Assembly: GCF_000025265.1 (NCBI RefSeq)
Contig: NC_013739.1
Location: forward strand, 3,954,001 to 4,018,000
Origin: Conexibacter woesei DSM 14684
GTDB lineage: Bacteria; Actinomycetota; Thermoleophilia; Solirubrobacterales; Solirubrobacteraceae
Length of the DNA stretch: 64,000 nt
Reading direction: 5' to 3'
Under the pieces are notes generated by a model. It was not told the origin of the DNA. It was given only the letters and a program-made list of their open reading frames with translations, and ran no database searches. Positions 29,167 through 38,647 of the stretch are shown piece by piece (within the stretch, counting starts at the first letter, position 1; each line of letters opens with the position of its first letter). Position numbers and translations under genes: made by a program.

Positions 29167-31362
29167 CTACGGCGCCCGATACCAGCCCTCGGTGTCGGCG
29201 ACCGGCCGCTGCACGAGGTGGAGCAGCGGGTGCGCGAACGGGATCGGGCCGGTCCACTGCTTCCCGCGGTCGCGCACCGGCGCCCCGGCCGCCGGCGCGT
29301 TGCACGGCTCGCCGACATAGCCGCGCTCGCCCCACCGCAGGCCCGATCTGACGCAGTAGTCGAGCGTCGCGCCGTCCGAGAGGCGGACGAACGCGCAGAA
29401 GGTCCCGAAGACGTTCGCCCAGCGGCGGTCGAACAGCCCCTCGACGTACTCCCAGCCGAGGAACCACGAGCGGTCTCTGCAGCCGGCCGTCGCGAGCGCG
29501 GCGGGCGTGCCGCCGTTGCCGTTCCAGCTGTTGGGCAGCGTCAGCGCTCTGAGCCGGATCGCTCGCCCGCTGTCCGGCGCTGGCGGCGTGAACGCGCCGC
29601 TGACGACCGCGAGGTCGTCGAACCCGAGCACGTCGGTCAGCGCGCCGGAGAGCGTCGCCGCTCTCGACTGGCCGCGGACGCGCTGCGTGACGCCGGTCAG
29701 CTGCTCCTCGCTCGGCAGCCCCCAGCCGCCGGAGCCGATCGCCGAGCCGGCCGCCGCGTTCCACTGCGCGGCGCACGCCGCCTGGTTGGGAACCGCTTCG
29801 TCGTTGCCGTAGCGCCACAGCCAGCGGTGGCCGGTCGCGGCGCCGCCGCACGCCTTCGCCGGATTGTCGAGCAGCGTCCAGATGCGCTTGCCCCTGAGGT
29901 CGATCGTCGTGTTGGCGGGCAGCCTTCTCGGCAGCAGCGCCTCCTGTCTGAGCCCCTGTGCGCCGGCGGTCGCGAACAGCGCCTTCACTCTGCTCTGCGG
30001 CTGGCGCGTCGCGCGCGCCCGCTCGGCCGCGTAGCTGGCGAGCAGCAGCGACTTCCACTTGAACTGGTCGACGAGCAGCTGCGCCTCTCTGCGGTAGGCC
30101 GGCGTCAGGAAGCCGCCCTGCTCGCGCGTGCCGACGGTCGCCAGCTCGAGGTAGGTGCGGACGATGCCGCCCGTGCCGCCGTCGCCGACGACGTCGGTGT
30201 CCCACGTGTTGAAGCCGGGGTTGTTGAGGACTCTCTTGTCGATCTTGTCGAGCACGGTGCAGGTCGCGCGCGCCGGCTCGAGCGATCTTCTGCCGTCCCA
30301 CGCGTCCTCGAGCGCGCCGAACTCGTTGACGCACCAGCGCGCCGCGTTGGCGCCCTCCGGGACGTAGGTGTCGCAGTCGGCGCCCGTCCCCTTCTTGCAC
30401 GCGATCGCGTTGTCGACGATCCAGTCGAGGTCCTGCTTGACGTCGTCGCTGTCGGTCCCGACCCAGCGCAGCGCGGTCGCGGAGACCGCGCTGTTGTAGT
30501 TCGCCTTCGCGAGCTGGCGCTCGAGTCCGTCGACCGCTCTGCGCAGCTCGACCAGCTCGGCAGAGATCCGCTCCAGCTGCTGCTTGATCTCGCGCAGCGC
30601 GGCGGCGGTCGGGTCCTTCTTGAAGCCGAGGATCGAGAGGAACTCGCCGAGCCCCCACTCCGCCGCGTTGCCCGCGATCGATCTCGCGATCTCGATCGGG
30701 TCGATCGCGAGGCTCGCCTGCGCGCGTGCCTTCGTAGGAGCCCCGCGGAACGAGACGCGTCGCTTGCCGACGAGGCGACCGATCCGCGCGACGTAGCGGT
30801 CGAGCCCACCACGCTGGTGCGCCGCGCGCACGAAGCGGCCGCCGTCGAAGGCGCTGCTGTCGTGGCGGACGTCGCCGTAGAGGTCGTGCCAGCGCGGCAG
30901 GCCGAACAGCGTGCGGATCTCGCGCTCGGCGCGCGCGATCGAGAAGTGCACGCCGACGCGTGCGGCGATCACGGTGCTCAGCGGCGTGACGTGGAGCTTC
31001 TCGCGCGCCTCGCCGCGGCGCACGACGACGCCCATCACGCCGCGCATCCGCCAGTCACCGACACGGCCGCCGCGGACCGAGACGACGTAGCGCCGCGGGA
31101 GGCGTCTGACCGCGACGTCGAACGTGCCCGTGCCAGAGGTGCGATCGGCGCTGCCGCGCAGGACGCTTCTGCCGTCCATCGACCACACCTCGACGAGCCC
31201 ACCGCGGATGCGCTGGTCGGGGCCGAGCAGTGCCCATCCGGCGACGTGCCTGACCTTCGTCCCGGCGCTCGCGTGCGCGGCGGGCAGGACCAGGAGCAGG
31301 AGGAGCACGAGCGGCGCGATGCGACGCCCGCGCGCGCGGCCGGAGGGTCTGAACGCTGACAT
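29167..31362 (-). CDS. large secreted protein of unknown function with central coiled coil
   Basis: 731 residues from ATG 31362. A twin-arginine-free signal peptide (RRIAPLVLLLLLVLPAAHASA) is followed by a short beta domain, KVRHVAGWALLGPDQRIRGGLVEVWSMDG, like a carboxypeptidase-regulatory fold. A hydrophobic helix (about 225-245) precedes a coiled coil (about 248-285, ALREIKQQLERISAELVELRRAVDGLERQL). A cysteine-rich C-terminal half of unknown fold follows, with WGLPSEEQLTGVTQRV and SWFLGWEYVEGLFDRRWANVFGTF (DUF1566-like). Helix plus coiled coil near the N-terminus recalls some helical pore-forming proteins, but this is only a resemblance. Many AGA codons. Confidence 0.7.
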   Translation of the reverse strand: MSAFRPSGRARGRRIAPLVLLLLLVLPAAHASAGTKVRHVAGWALLGPDQRIRGGLVEVWSMDGRSVLRGSADRTSGTGTFDVAVRRLPRRYVVSVRGGRVGDWRMRGVMGVVVRRGEAREKLHVTPLSTVIAARVGVHFSIARAEREIRTLFGLPRWHDLYGDVRHDSSAFDGGRFVRAAHQRGGLDRYVARIGRLVGKRRVSFRGAPTKARAQASLAIDPIEIARSIAGNAAEWGLGEFLSILGFKKDPTAAALREIKQQLERISAELVELRRAVDGLERQLAKANYNSAVSATALRWVGTDSDDVKQDLDWIVDNAIACKKGTGADCDTYVPEGANAARWCVNEFGALEDAWDGRRSLEPARATCTVLDKIDKRVLNNPGFNTWDTDVVGDGGTGGIVRTYLELATVGTREQGGFLTPAYRREAQLLVDQFKWKSLLLASYAAERARATRQPQSRVKALFATAGAQGLRQEALLPRRLPANTTIDLRGKRIWTLLDNPAKACGGAATGHRWLWRYGNDEAVPNQAACAAQWNAAAGSAIGSGGWGLPSEEQLTGVTQRVRGQSRAATLSGALTDVLGFDDLAVVSGAFTPPAPDSGRAIRLRALTLPNSWNGNGGTPAALATAGCRDRSWFLGWEYVEGLFDRRWANVFGTFCAFVRLSDGATLDYCVRSGLRWGERGYVGEPCNAPAAGAPVRDRGKQWTGPIPFAHPLLHLVQRPVADTEGWYRAP

Positions 31363-31395
31363 GCCCAATCAGATCGGACGGGGCGACCGGGAGTT

Positions 31396-31411
31396 GAGCG
31401 CGTTCGCGCTC
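31396..31411. promoter_or_regulatory. inverted repeat upstream of P450 gene
   Basis: GAGCGCG-tt-CGCGCTC, a perfect 7-bp inverted repeat in the 83-nt divergent gap between the secreted protein and P450 genes. It touches the candidate -35 of the P450 promoter and may be an operator. Confidence 0.35.
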
Positions 31412-31439
31412 GACAGCACTATTGGACTTTGGTTCAATA
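31410..31439 (+). promoter_or_regulatory. P450 promoter with palindromic operator
   Basis: A -35 TCGACA (31410-31415), a 17-nt spacer and a -10 TTCAAT (31433-31438) end 7 nt before the ATG. The palindrome TATTGGAC-tttg-GTTCAATA (31420-31439, 7 of 8 bp matched) fills the spacer and -10. A TetR-type repressor bound there would block transcription. It is conspicuously AT-rich for this genome. Confidence 0.55.
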
Positions 31440-31445
31440 AGCCTC

Positions 31446-32891
31446 ATGCTCGCCTCCGCCTCCGCAACGACGCACGCCGACGACGCGCACGCGCTGATCG
31501 GCGAGGCGCCGCCCTCTCCCGCCGGTCCGCTCGCCGCCGACGACCTGCGCCCGATCGCGCTGCCGCCCGCGATCCCACTCCCGCGCGCGCTGCAGACGCT
31601 CCGCTTCAGCGTCCGCCAGATCGAGTTCGTCTTCCGCTATCGCCGCCTGCTCGGCGAGACGTTCCGCTTCCGCGGCGTCGTCGACGACGAGTTCGTCGTC
31701 CTCACCAGCCACCCGGACCACGTCAAGTCGCTGTTCACGGCCAAGCCCGACGACGCCCCGTCGCTGACCGGCGAGTCGCCGCTGCGACCGATCGTCGGCC
31801 CCAACTCGGTCCTGACCGCGATCGGGCCGCGGCACATGCGCCAACGCAAGCTGCTGCTGCCGCCGTTCCACGGCGAGGCGGTCCAGCGCTACGCCGAGAT
31901 GATCGCCGCGGTCGCCGACAGAGAGATCGACTCGTGGCCGGTCGGCAAGCCGATCCGGCTGGCGCCGTCGACCCAGGCGATCACGCTCGACGTGATCATG
32001 GCGGGGATCTTCGGCGTCGAGGGGCTGCCGGAGAAGGGCACGCCCGAGCGCGGCCTGCGCGACGCGATCCGCTGGGCGGTCGGGCTCTCCGTACGGCCCG
32101 AGGCGCAGCTGTTCGAGCTGCTGAACATCCGCCGTGAGGAGCCGGCCGGGCCGCTGAAGAGACTGCTCGACCACGTCGACCGCTTCGTCTACGCGCTGAT
32201 CGACCAGCGCCGCGAGGCCGGCGACGCCGCGCAGCGCGCCGACATCCTCTCGCTGCTGCTGGAGGCGACCGACGAGGACGGCACGCCGCTGACGGACAGA
32301 GAGCTGCGCGACGAGCTGCTGACGCTCGTGCTCGCCGGCCACGAGACGACGGCCAACTCGCTCGCGTGGGCGTTCGAGCGGCTCGTCCGCACGCCCGCCG
32401 CGTACGACCGCCTGCGCGACATATCCCGTTCGGGCGACGCGGCGTTCGCCGACGAGGACGGCTGGATCGAGGCGACGATCCACGAGACGATGCGCTCGCG
32501 CCCGGTGATCCCGATGATCGGCCGGCGCGTGACGCGCCCGTGGGAGCTGGGCGAGTACCGCGTCCCGGCGGGCACGTCGGTCGCGATGAGCATCCTGCTG
32601 CTCCACCACCGCGAGGACGTCTACCCCGACCCGTTCGCGTTCCGCCCCGAGCGCTTCCTCGGCGTCAGACCCGGGACCTACACGTGGATCCCGTTCGGCG
32701 GCGGCATCCGCCGTTGCCTCGGCGCCGCGCTCGCGATGGCCGAGCAGCGCGTCGTCCTGCGCGCGATCGCCCGCCGCACGGATCTCGTCGCGGTCGACGC
32801 GGCGCCCGAGCACGCGCGCCACCGCAACGTGACGATGATCCCGCAGGAGGGCGCGCGGGTGATCGTGCAGGCGAAGCGACCTTCAGGCTGA
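31446..32891 (+). CDS. cytochrome P450
   Basis: 481-residue haem monooxygenase. The I-helix oxygen-activation motif is LAGHETTANSLAW, the K-helix ExxR is ETMRSRP, PERF is FRPERFLG, and the haem-cysteine loop is FGGGIRRCLGAALA. No N-terminal membrane anchor is seen, so it is probably soluble and needs a ferredoxin partner; none is in the window. The substrate is not predictable. The start ATG is preceded by a well-formed promoter with a palindrome, so expression is likely inducible. Confidence 0.94.
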   Translation: MLASASATTHADDAHALIGEAPPSPAGPLAADDLRPIALPPAIPLPRALQTLRFSVRQIEFVFRYRRLLGETFRFRGVVDDEFVVLTSHPDHVKSLFTAKPDDAPSLTGESPLRPIVGPNSVLTAIGPRHMRQRKLLLPPFHGEAVQRYAEMIAAVADREIDSWPVGKPIRLAPSTQAITLDVIMAGIFGVEGLPEKGTPERGLRDAIRWAVGLSVRPEAQLFELLNIRREEPAGPLKRLLDHVDRFVYALIDQRREAGDAAQRADILSLLLEATDEDGTPLTDRELRDELLTLVLAGHETTANSLAWAFERLVRTPAAYDRLRDISRSGDAAFADEDGWIEATIHETMRSRPVIPMIGRRVTRPWELGEYRVPAGTSVAMSILLLHHREDVYPDPFAFRPERFLGVRPGTYTWIPFGGGIRRCLGAALAMAEQRVVLRAIARRTDLVAVDAAPEHARHRNVTMIPQEGARVIVQAKRPSG

Positions 32892-32995
32892 GGGAAAGAT
32901 CGTCGTGGCTGGCGCGGACGCAGTGAGGAGCCTGTCCCGCCCACCCGCCAGCCCGTGAGCGAGCGAGGACAAAGCCAGGCGCGGCGAGGTGTTCC
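32892..32995. other. intergenic gap between convergent P450 and gcvPB
   Basis: About 100 nt holding an 8-bp inverted repeat (GGCTGGCG ... CGCCAGCC) with a long loop. It may serve as a terminator. No gene is seen. Confidence 0.3.
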
Positions 32996-34534
32996 TCAGA
33001 GCGGCTGGCGGATGACCGGGTTCTTTGCCGCGCCGGCCTCGTCGAGGCGGCGGACCGGCGTCGTGTACGGGGCGTTGCGGGCGATCTCAGGGTCCGCCTT
33101 CGCCTCGCGCAGGATCTCGGCGATGACGGCGGCGAAGTGGTCGAGCGTCTCCTTCGTCTCCGTCTCGGTCGGCTCCAGCAGCAGCGCCTCGTCGACGAGC
33201 AGCGGGAAGTAGACCGTCGGCGGGTGGACGCCGTGGTCGAGCAGCCGCTTGGCGAGGTCGAGCGTTCTGAGCCCGAGGTCGCGCTTCATCGGCGCGCCGG
33301 AGAGGACGAACTCGTGCATGCAGATGCGGTCGAACGCGGCCGGCAGGTATTCGGCGACGCCCTCGCGTCTGAGCAGCGCGAGCAGGTAGTTGGCGTTCAG
33401 GACCGCGACCTCGGACGCCTCCCGCAGCCCCTCGGAGCCGAGCGAGCGGATGTAGGCGTACGAGCGCACGAAGACGCCGTAGTTGCCCTGGAAGCCGCGC
33501 AGCTTCCCGATCGACTTCGAGCGGTCCTCGTCGAGGTCGAACGCACCGTCCTCGCGCTTGACGACCTGCGGCTTGGGCAGGTACGGCTCGATCCGCTCGG
33601 AGACCGCGATCGGCCCCGCGCCCGGACCGCCGCCGCCATGCGGCTGCGTGAACGACTTGTGCAGGTTGAAATGGACGATGTCGAAGCCCATGTCGCCCGG
33701 CCGCGTGATCCCCATGATCGCGTTCAGGTTCGCGCCGTCGTAGTACAGCGTCGCCCCCACCCCGTGGACGATCGAGGCGATCTCCTCGATGTTCGCGTCG
33801 AACACGCCGAGCGTGTTCGGGTTCGTCAGCATCAGGCAGGCGACCTGCTCGTCCGCCTTCGAACGCAGATCGTCGACGTCGACGCCGCCGTCCGGGTTGG
33901 TGCCGACCTTGACGACGTCGTAGCCCGCCATCGTCACCGTCGCCGGGTTCGTGCCGTGCGCGGTGTCGGGTGTCAGCACCTTCGTCCGCCGCGGTCCGCC
34001 GCGGTCCTCGTGGTAGGCGCGCGTCAGCAGCAGCCCGGCCAGCTCGCCGTGCGACCCGGCGCTCGGCTGCAGCGAGACGTGCGGCAGGCCGGCGATCTCG
34101 CCGAGCGACTGCTGCAGGTTCCACATCAGCTCCAGCGCGCCCTGCGCCCGCTGCGGGTCCTGAAGCGGATGCAGCCGCGCGTTGCCGGGCAGCCCCGCGA
34201 CGCGTTCGTGCAGCTTGGGGTTGTGCTTCATCGTGCACGAGCCGAGCGGGTAGAAGCCGGTGTCGAGGTCGAAGTTGCGCTTCGACAGGCGGTTGTAGTG
34301 GCGGACGATCTCGGGCTCGCTCACCTCCGGCAGCGCAGCCGGCGTCGTCCGCCGCAGGTGCGCGGGGATCAGCTCGTCGAGCGGGCGCTCCGGCACGTCG
34401 AGCGGCGGCGCGGCGAACGCGCGGCGGCCCGTGACGGAGCGCTCGTAGATCGTCGTCACCGCATCGCGCTGGAACGGGATCCCGTCCTGCGGTCTGGAGG
34501 CGATCTGGTCGAAGCGGTGCTCGGTCGCGCTCAT
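32996..34534 (-). CDS. gcvPB: glycine dehydrogenase (decarboxylating) subunit 2
   Basis: C-terminal half of the glycine cleavage P-protein as a separate subunit; it carries the PLP. 512 residues, with the PLP lysine in HFNLHKSFTQPHGGGGPG and the conserved FYPLGSCTMKHNPK and SLQPSAGSHGELAG. The start overlaps the gcvPA stop (ATGA). It is the last gene of gcvT-gcvH-gcvPA-gcvPB. Confidence 0.96.
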   Translation of the reverse strand: MSATEHRFDQIASRPQDGIPFQRDAVTTIYERSVTGRRAFAAPPLDVPERPLDELIPAHLRRTTPAALPEVSEPEIVRHYNRLSKRNFDLDTGFYPLGSCTMKHNPKLHERVAGLPGNARLHPLQDPQRAQGALELMWNLQQSLGEIAGLPHVSLQPSAGSHGELAGLLLTRAYHEDRGGPRRTKVLTPDTAHGTNPATVTMAGYDVVKVGTNPDGGVDVDDLRSKADEQVACLMLTNPNTLGVFDANIEEIASIVHGVGATLYYDGANLNAIMGITRPGDMGFDIVHFNLHKSFTQPHGGGGPGAGPIAVSERIEPYLPKPQVVKREDGAFDLDEDRSKSIGKLRGFQGNYGVFVRSYAYIRSLGSEGLREASEVAVLNANYLLALLRREGVAEYLPAAFDRICMHEFVLSGAPMKRDLGLRTLDLAKRLLDHGVHPPTVYFPLLVDEALLLEPTETETKETLDHFAAVIAEILREAKADPEIARNAPYTTPVRRLDEAGAAKNPVIRQPL

Positions 34535-35922
34535 GACGACGCTCCCGCGCCCGCCGGGACGGCGGCGGTTCGCTCCGCCGCGACCGCACGGCCGAGCGCC
34601 TCGGCGAGCCGGTCGATGTCCGCGCGCGAGCGCTGCTCGGTGATCGCGACGAGCAGACCGTCGTCGAACTCCGGGTAGTCGCGCCCGAGGCGGTAGCCGG
34701 CGTTGATGCCCTCGCCGGCGAGCCGCTCGACCACGCGCGCGACGTCGGCGTCGAGCCGCACCGCGAACTCGCGCACGACCGGCGCCTCGTGCAGCAGCGT
34801 GACGCCGTCGAGCGCGGCGAGGCGGTCGCGCGCGTACGCGGTCCGCCGCGCCAGCAGCTCGCCCAGCTCGACGAGCCCGTCGCGCCCGAGCCAGCTGAGG
34901 TAGATCACGCCCGCGAGCGCGTTGAGCGCCTGCGCGGTGCAGATGTTCGACGTCGCCTTCTCGCGGCGGATGTGCTGCTCGCGCGTCTGCAGCGTCAGCA
35001 CGAAGCCGCGACGGCCGTCGACGTCGGTCGTCTCGCCGGCGATCCGCCCCGGCATGCGGCGGATGTGCTCCTGGGAGGCGGCGAAGAAGCCGAACGACGG
35101 GCCGCCGAAGTCGAGCCGGTTGCCGAGCGTCTGCCCCTCACCGACGGCGATGTCGACGCCCTGCTCGCCGGGCGGCTGGAGGATCCCGAGCGGGACCGGG
35201 TCGCAGGCGCAGATGACGAGCGCGCCGTGCTCCTTCGCGGCGGCGGTCAGCTTCGCGACGTCCTCGACCGAGCCGAGGAAGTTCGGCTGCTGCAGGACGA
35301 CGGCGCTGACGTCGTCGCCGAGCGCGGCGACGAGCGCGTCGAGGTCGGTGACGCCGTCCTTGAGCGGGACCTCCTCGACCGTCTGCCCGTAGCCGTGCGC
35401 GAGCGTCGTGAGCGTCGCGCGGCTGTGCGGATGGACGCCGCGCGAGGCGAGCACGCGCGGACGGCCGTTCGCGAGCTTCGCCAGGTAGCCGGCCGCTCCG
35501 ACCGCGCTCGGCCCCTCATAGACCGACGCGTTGGAGACCGGCAGCCCGGTCAGCTCGCTGATCGCGGTCTGGTACTCGAACATCACCTGCAGACCGCCCT
35601 GCGAGATCTCCGGCTGATACGGCGTGTACGGCGTCAGGAACTCCGACCGCAGGATGATCGAGTCGATCAGCGCCGGCACGTAGGAGTCGTACATGCCGGC
35701 GCCGAGGAACGAGACCTCGTCCTCGGCAGACACGTTTCTCGCCGCCAGATCGCGCAGGTGCGCGTACACCTCCTGCTCCGCCATGCCCGCCGGCAGCGCC
35801 AGCGGACGGTCGAGACGGAGCGCGGCGGGGATGTCGGCGAACAACGCGTCGATCGAGTCGACGCCGATCGCGTCGAGCATCGCGCGCCGGTCGGCGTCGG
35901 TGGCGGAGGTGTACGTGCTCAT
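34531..35922 (-). CDS. gcvPA: glycine dehydrogenase (decarboxylating) subunit 1
   Basis: N-terminal half of the split P-protein; forms an alpha2beta2 enzyme with GcvPB that decarboxylates glycine and loads the aminomethyl group on GcvH. 463 residues with FLGAGMYDSYVPALID, TPYTPYQPEISQGGLQ and GGPSFGFFAASQ. It starts 24 nt after the gcvH stop and overlaps gcvPB. Confidence 0.96.
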   Translation of the reverse strand: MSTYTSATDADRRAMLDAIGVDSIDALFADIPAALRLDRPLALPAGMAEQEVYAHLRDLAARNVSAEDEVSFLGAGMYDSYVPALIDSIILRSEFLTPYTPYQPEISQGGLQVMFEYQTAISELTGLPVSNASVYEGPSAVGAAGYLAKLANGRPRVLASRGVHPHSRATLTTLAHGYGQTVEEVPLKDGVTDLDALVAALGDDVSAVVLQQPNFLGSVEDVAKLTAAAKEHGALVICACDPVPLGILQPPGEQGVDIAVGEGQTLGNRLDFGGPSFGFFAASQEHIRRMPGRIAGETTDVDGRRGFVLTLQTREQHIRREKATSNICTAQALNALAGVIYLSWLGRDGLVELGELLARRTAYARDRLAALDGVTLLHEAPVVREFAVRLDADVARVVERLAGEGINAGYRLGRDYPEFDDGLLVAITEQRSRADIDRLAEALGRAVAAERTAAVPAGAGASS

Positions 35923-35946
35923 GCGGTTCGGATCAGCCCTTCAGCG

Positions 35947-36333
35947 TCAGTCGAGCTGCGAGGTGTAGGCGGCGGCGTCCAGCAGCTGGTCCTTCTGCGC
36001 CGGGTCGCTCAGCTTCACCTTCACCATCCAGCCCGCTCCATAGGGGTCGTCGTTGATCTGCTCGGGCGCGTCGGTGAGCGCCGCGTTGACCTCGACGATC
36101 TCGCCCGACATCGGGGCGATCACGTCGGAGACGGCCTTGACCGACTCCACCTCAGCGTAGCCCTCGCCGATCGTGACCTCTCTGCCGACCTCGGGCGGGT
36201 CGAAGAAGACGACGTCGCCGAGCGAGTCCTGGGCGAACCAGGTGACGCCGAACGTCGCGACGTCGCCGTTCAGCCGGACCCAGTCGTGCTCCGGGTGGTA
36301 CAGCAGGTCTTCTGGGTAGCTCGCGTCGGCCAC
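35947..36333 (-). CDS. gcvH: glycine cleavage system H protein
   Basis: Lipoyl carrier that shuttles the aminomethyl group between P, T and L proteins. 128 residues from GTG 36333, which shares one base with the gcvT stop (TAGTG). The lipoylated lysine is in GYAEVESVKAVSDV, and HPEHDWVRL is typical of the N-terminus. The frame is open upstream only as a shadow of gcvT. Confidence 0.96.
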   Translation of the reverse strand: MADASYPEDLLYHPEHDWVRLNGDVATFGVTWFAQDSLGDVVFFDPPEVGREVTIGEGYAEVESVKAVSDVIAPMSGEIVEVNAALTDAPEQINDDPYGAGWMVKVKLSDPAQKDQLLDAAAYTSQLD

Positions 36334-37424
36334 TAGACGCCCTTTCTGAAGAGAGGCTTTTCCTTGACGACGGCCGCGCGAACCTTGCCGCGCACGTCGA
36401 TCTCGATCTCGGTTCCGGGCACCGCCCGCTCCACCGGCAGGTACGCCATCCCGATGCCGACCTCCAGCGAGGGCGAGAGCGTCCCGCTCGTGACCTCGCC
36501 GCCGCCGACGACGGAGTTGCCCTGCCGGGGGATGCCCGGCCCGGTGAAGACGAACGGCGCGAGCAGCTCGCTCGGCCCGGCGGCGCGCGCGGCCGCGACG
36601 GCCTCTGAGCCGATGAAGCCGGTCTGCTCCTTGCAGCACCAGCCGAGGCCGGCCTCGATCGGGCCGCGCGACTCCATCAGGTCGTTGCCGTAGAGGTGGA
36701 AGCAGACCTCCAGGCGCAGCGTGTCGCGCGCGGCGAGCCCGACCGGCGCAGCGCCCGCGGCCAGCAGCGCGTCCCAGACGGCGGGCGCAGCGGCCGGCGC
36801 CAGCAGCAGCTCGACACCGTCCTCGCCCGTGTACCCCGTACCGCAGACCAGCGCAGACGCACCGGCGACCGACAGCTCCGCGGTCTTGAAGCGGCCGGGC
36901 AGCGCGTCGGCGCCGCCTTCCGTCAGCCCCGCGACGAGCGCGCGCGCCTCCGGCCCCTGCACCGCGAGCATCGCGTAGTCGGCCGCACGGTCGACCACCT
37001 CGACGTCGTCGGAGGCCACGACCTGGCGCATGAACCACGCGAGGTCCTTCGCGTGGTTGGCCGCGTTGGTGACCGTCAGGTAGCGGTCCTCGGCGAGGCG
37101 GTAGGTGAAGAGGTCGTCCAGCACGCCGCCGTCCTCGCGGCACAGCACGCTGTACTGCGCGCCGCCGACGGCGATCTTCGCGACGTCGTTGGACAGCAGC
37201 CGCTGAAGGAATGCCAGCGCACCCGGACCGCGCGTCTCGATCTCCCCCATGTGCGACACGTCGAAGACGCCGACGCGCTCGCGCACGCGCAGGTGCTCGG
37301 CTCTGATGCCGTCGGGATATTGCACCGGCATCTCCCAGCCGGCGAACGGGACGAGCTTCGCCCCCGCGGCCTGGTGGCGGTCGAACAGCGAGGTGCGGCG
37401 GAGGGCGGTCTCAGGGGTGCTCAT
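36333..37424 (-). CDS. gcvT: aminomethyltransferase (glycine cleavage T protein)
   Basis: Releases ammonia and makes methylene-THF from aminomethyl-GcvH. 363 residues from ATG 37424. Signatures: LFDRHQAAGAKLVPFAGWEMPVQY, VGVFDVSHMGE and TGYTGEDGVEL. First gene of the gcv operon, 64 nt after ftsZ. A TAGCCT box 10 nt before the ATG suggests its own promoter. The gap is too short for a glycine riboswitch. Confidence 0.95.
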   Translation of the reverse strand: MSTPETALRRTSLFDRHQAAGAKLVPFAGWEMPVQYPDGIRAEHLRVRERVGVFDVSHMGEIETRGPGALAFLQRLLSNDVAKIAVGGAQYSVLCREDGGVLDDLFTYRLAEDRYLTVTNAANHAKDLAWFMRQVVASDDVEVVDRAADYAMLAVQGPEARALVAGLTEGGADALPGRFKTAELSVAGASALVCGTGYTGEDGVELLLAPAAAPAVWDALLAAGAAPVGLAARDTLRLEVCFHLYGNDLMESRGPIEAGLGWCCKEQTGFIGSEAVAAARAAGPSELLAPFVFTGPGIPRQGNSVVGGGEVTSGTLSPSLEVGIGMAYLPVERAVPGTEIEIDVRGKVRAAVVKEKPLFRKGV

Positions 37425-37434
37425 CGGGCGCCGG

Positions 37435-37440
37435 AGGCTA
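37435..37440 (-). promoter_or_regulatory. candidate -10 box of gcvT (TAGCCT)
   Basis: TAGCCT ends 10 nt before the gcvT ATG, just after the ftsZ-proximal hairpin. Confidence 0.35.
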
Positions 37441-37446
37441 GCAATC

Positions 37447-37472
37447 GGAGCGGCCGCCAAGCGAGCCGCTCC
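37447..37472 (-). terminator. hairpin after ftsZ
   Basis: GGAGCGGC and GCCGCTCC form a perfect 8-bp stem around a 10-nt loop in the 64-nt gap between ftsZ and gcvT. There is no T-run, so it may be a weak or factor-dependent terminator separating the division genes from the gcv operon. Confidence 0.5.
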
Positions 37473-37488
37473 GCGCCCGATTTCCGTG

Positions 37489-38580
37489 CTAGCGAAGGAA
37501 CGACGGGATGTCGATGTCGTCGTCGCTGATCTCCAGCGACGAACGCTGGCGATCGTCGAGCGTGACGTCGCGGTCGCGGCGCGACCTTCTCGTCACCTCT
37601 CGCGCCTCGCTCGCCCGCCCCGCGCTGGCGGGACCGCCGTGCTCGAAGCCGGTCGCGATCACCGTCACGCGGACGTCGTCGCCCATCGTGTCGTCGATCA
37701 CGGCGCCGAAGATGATGTTCGAGTCCGTGTCGGCCGCCGCCGAGACGATCTCGGCCGCCTCGTTGACCTCGAACAGGCCGAGGTCGTGGCCGCCGGTGAT
37801 GTTCAGCAGGATGCCGGTGGCACCCTCGACGGACGCCTCCAGCAGCGGCGAGGAGACGGCCGCCTTGGCGGCGTCGACCGCGCGCGTCTCGCCCGAGCCG
37901 GTGCCGATGCCCATCAGCGCCGTGCCGGCGTTGTGCATGATCGTGCGCACGTCGGCGAAGTCGAGGTTGATCAGGCCCGGGATCGTGATGAGGTCGGTGA
38001 TGCCCTGGACGCCCTGGCGCAGGACGTTGTCCGCCTCCCTGAACGCCTCGATGATCGTCGTGCGCCGCTCGACGACGCCGAGCAGCTTCTCGTTCGGGAT
38101 CACGATCAGCGTGTCGACCTGCTCGCGCAGGCGCTGGATGCCCTCGTCAGCCTGACGGTTGCGGTTGGCGCCCTCGAAGCTGAACGGGCGCGTGACGACG
38201 CCGACGGTGAGCGCACCGATCTCGTTCTTCGCGATCTCGGCGATCACGGGCGCGGCGCCAGTGCCGGTGCCGCCGCCCTCGCCTGCGGTGACGAAGACCA
38301 TGTCGGCGCCCTTCAGCGCCTCCTTGATGTCGTCACGCGACTCGGCGGCGGCGCCGTGGCCGACCTCGGGGTTCGCTCCGGCTCCCAGACCTCTCGTCAG
38401 GTCGTGGCCGATGTTGAGCTTGATGTCGGCGTCGCACATCTGCAGCGCCTGGGCGTCGGTGTTCGCAGCGATGAACTCGACGCCGCGCAGGCCAGCGTCG
38501 ACCATGCGGTTGACCGCGTTCGTTCCGCCGCCGCCGACACCGACGACCTTGATGACTGCGAGATAGCTGCCGCTTTCCAT
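37489..38580 (-). CDS. ftsZ: cell division protein FtsZ
   Basis: Tubulin-like GTPase forming the Z-ring. 363 residues. The N-terminal [13 protein letters not shown], the tubulin signature [12 protein letters not shown] and the synergy region [11 protein letters not shown] are intact. The C-terminal conserved tail is [10 protein letters not shown], the docking peptide for SepF and other partners. ftsA is not adjacent, as in other actinobacteria. A strong TTGACA promoter lies in the 204-nt gap after ftsQ. Confidence 0.98.
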   Translation of the reverse strand: MESGSYLAVIKVVGVGGGGTNAVNRMVDAGLRGVEFIAANTDAQALQMCDADIKLNIGHDLTRGLGAGANPEVGHGAAAESRDDIKEALKGADMVFVTAGEGGGTGTGAAPVIAEIAKNEIGALTVGVVTRPFSFEGANRNRQADEGIQRLREQVDTLIVIPNEKLLGVVERRTTIIEAFREADNVLRQGVQGITDLITIPGLINLDFADVRTIMHNAGTALMGIGTGSGETRAVDAAKAAVSSPLLEASVEGATGILLNITGGHDLGLFEVNEAAEIVSAAADTDSNIIFGAVIDDTMGDDVRVTVIATGFEHGGPASAGRASEAREVTRRSRRDRDVTLDDRQRSSLEISDDDIDIPSFLR

Positions 38581-38647
38581 GAGGGTTACCGTCCGAGGCT
38601 GGAGTTAGCGTTGAGAGTTTGCCCCACGCCAGTGACTGGATTGTCGC

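Noticed and set aside
37425-37488. possible glycine riboswitch before gcvT
   Set aside because: The gap is only 64 nt and holds a simple hairpin and a -10 box; no aptamer-like structure fits.
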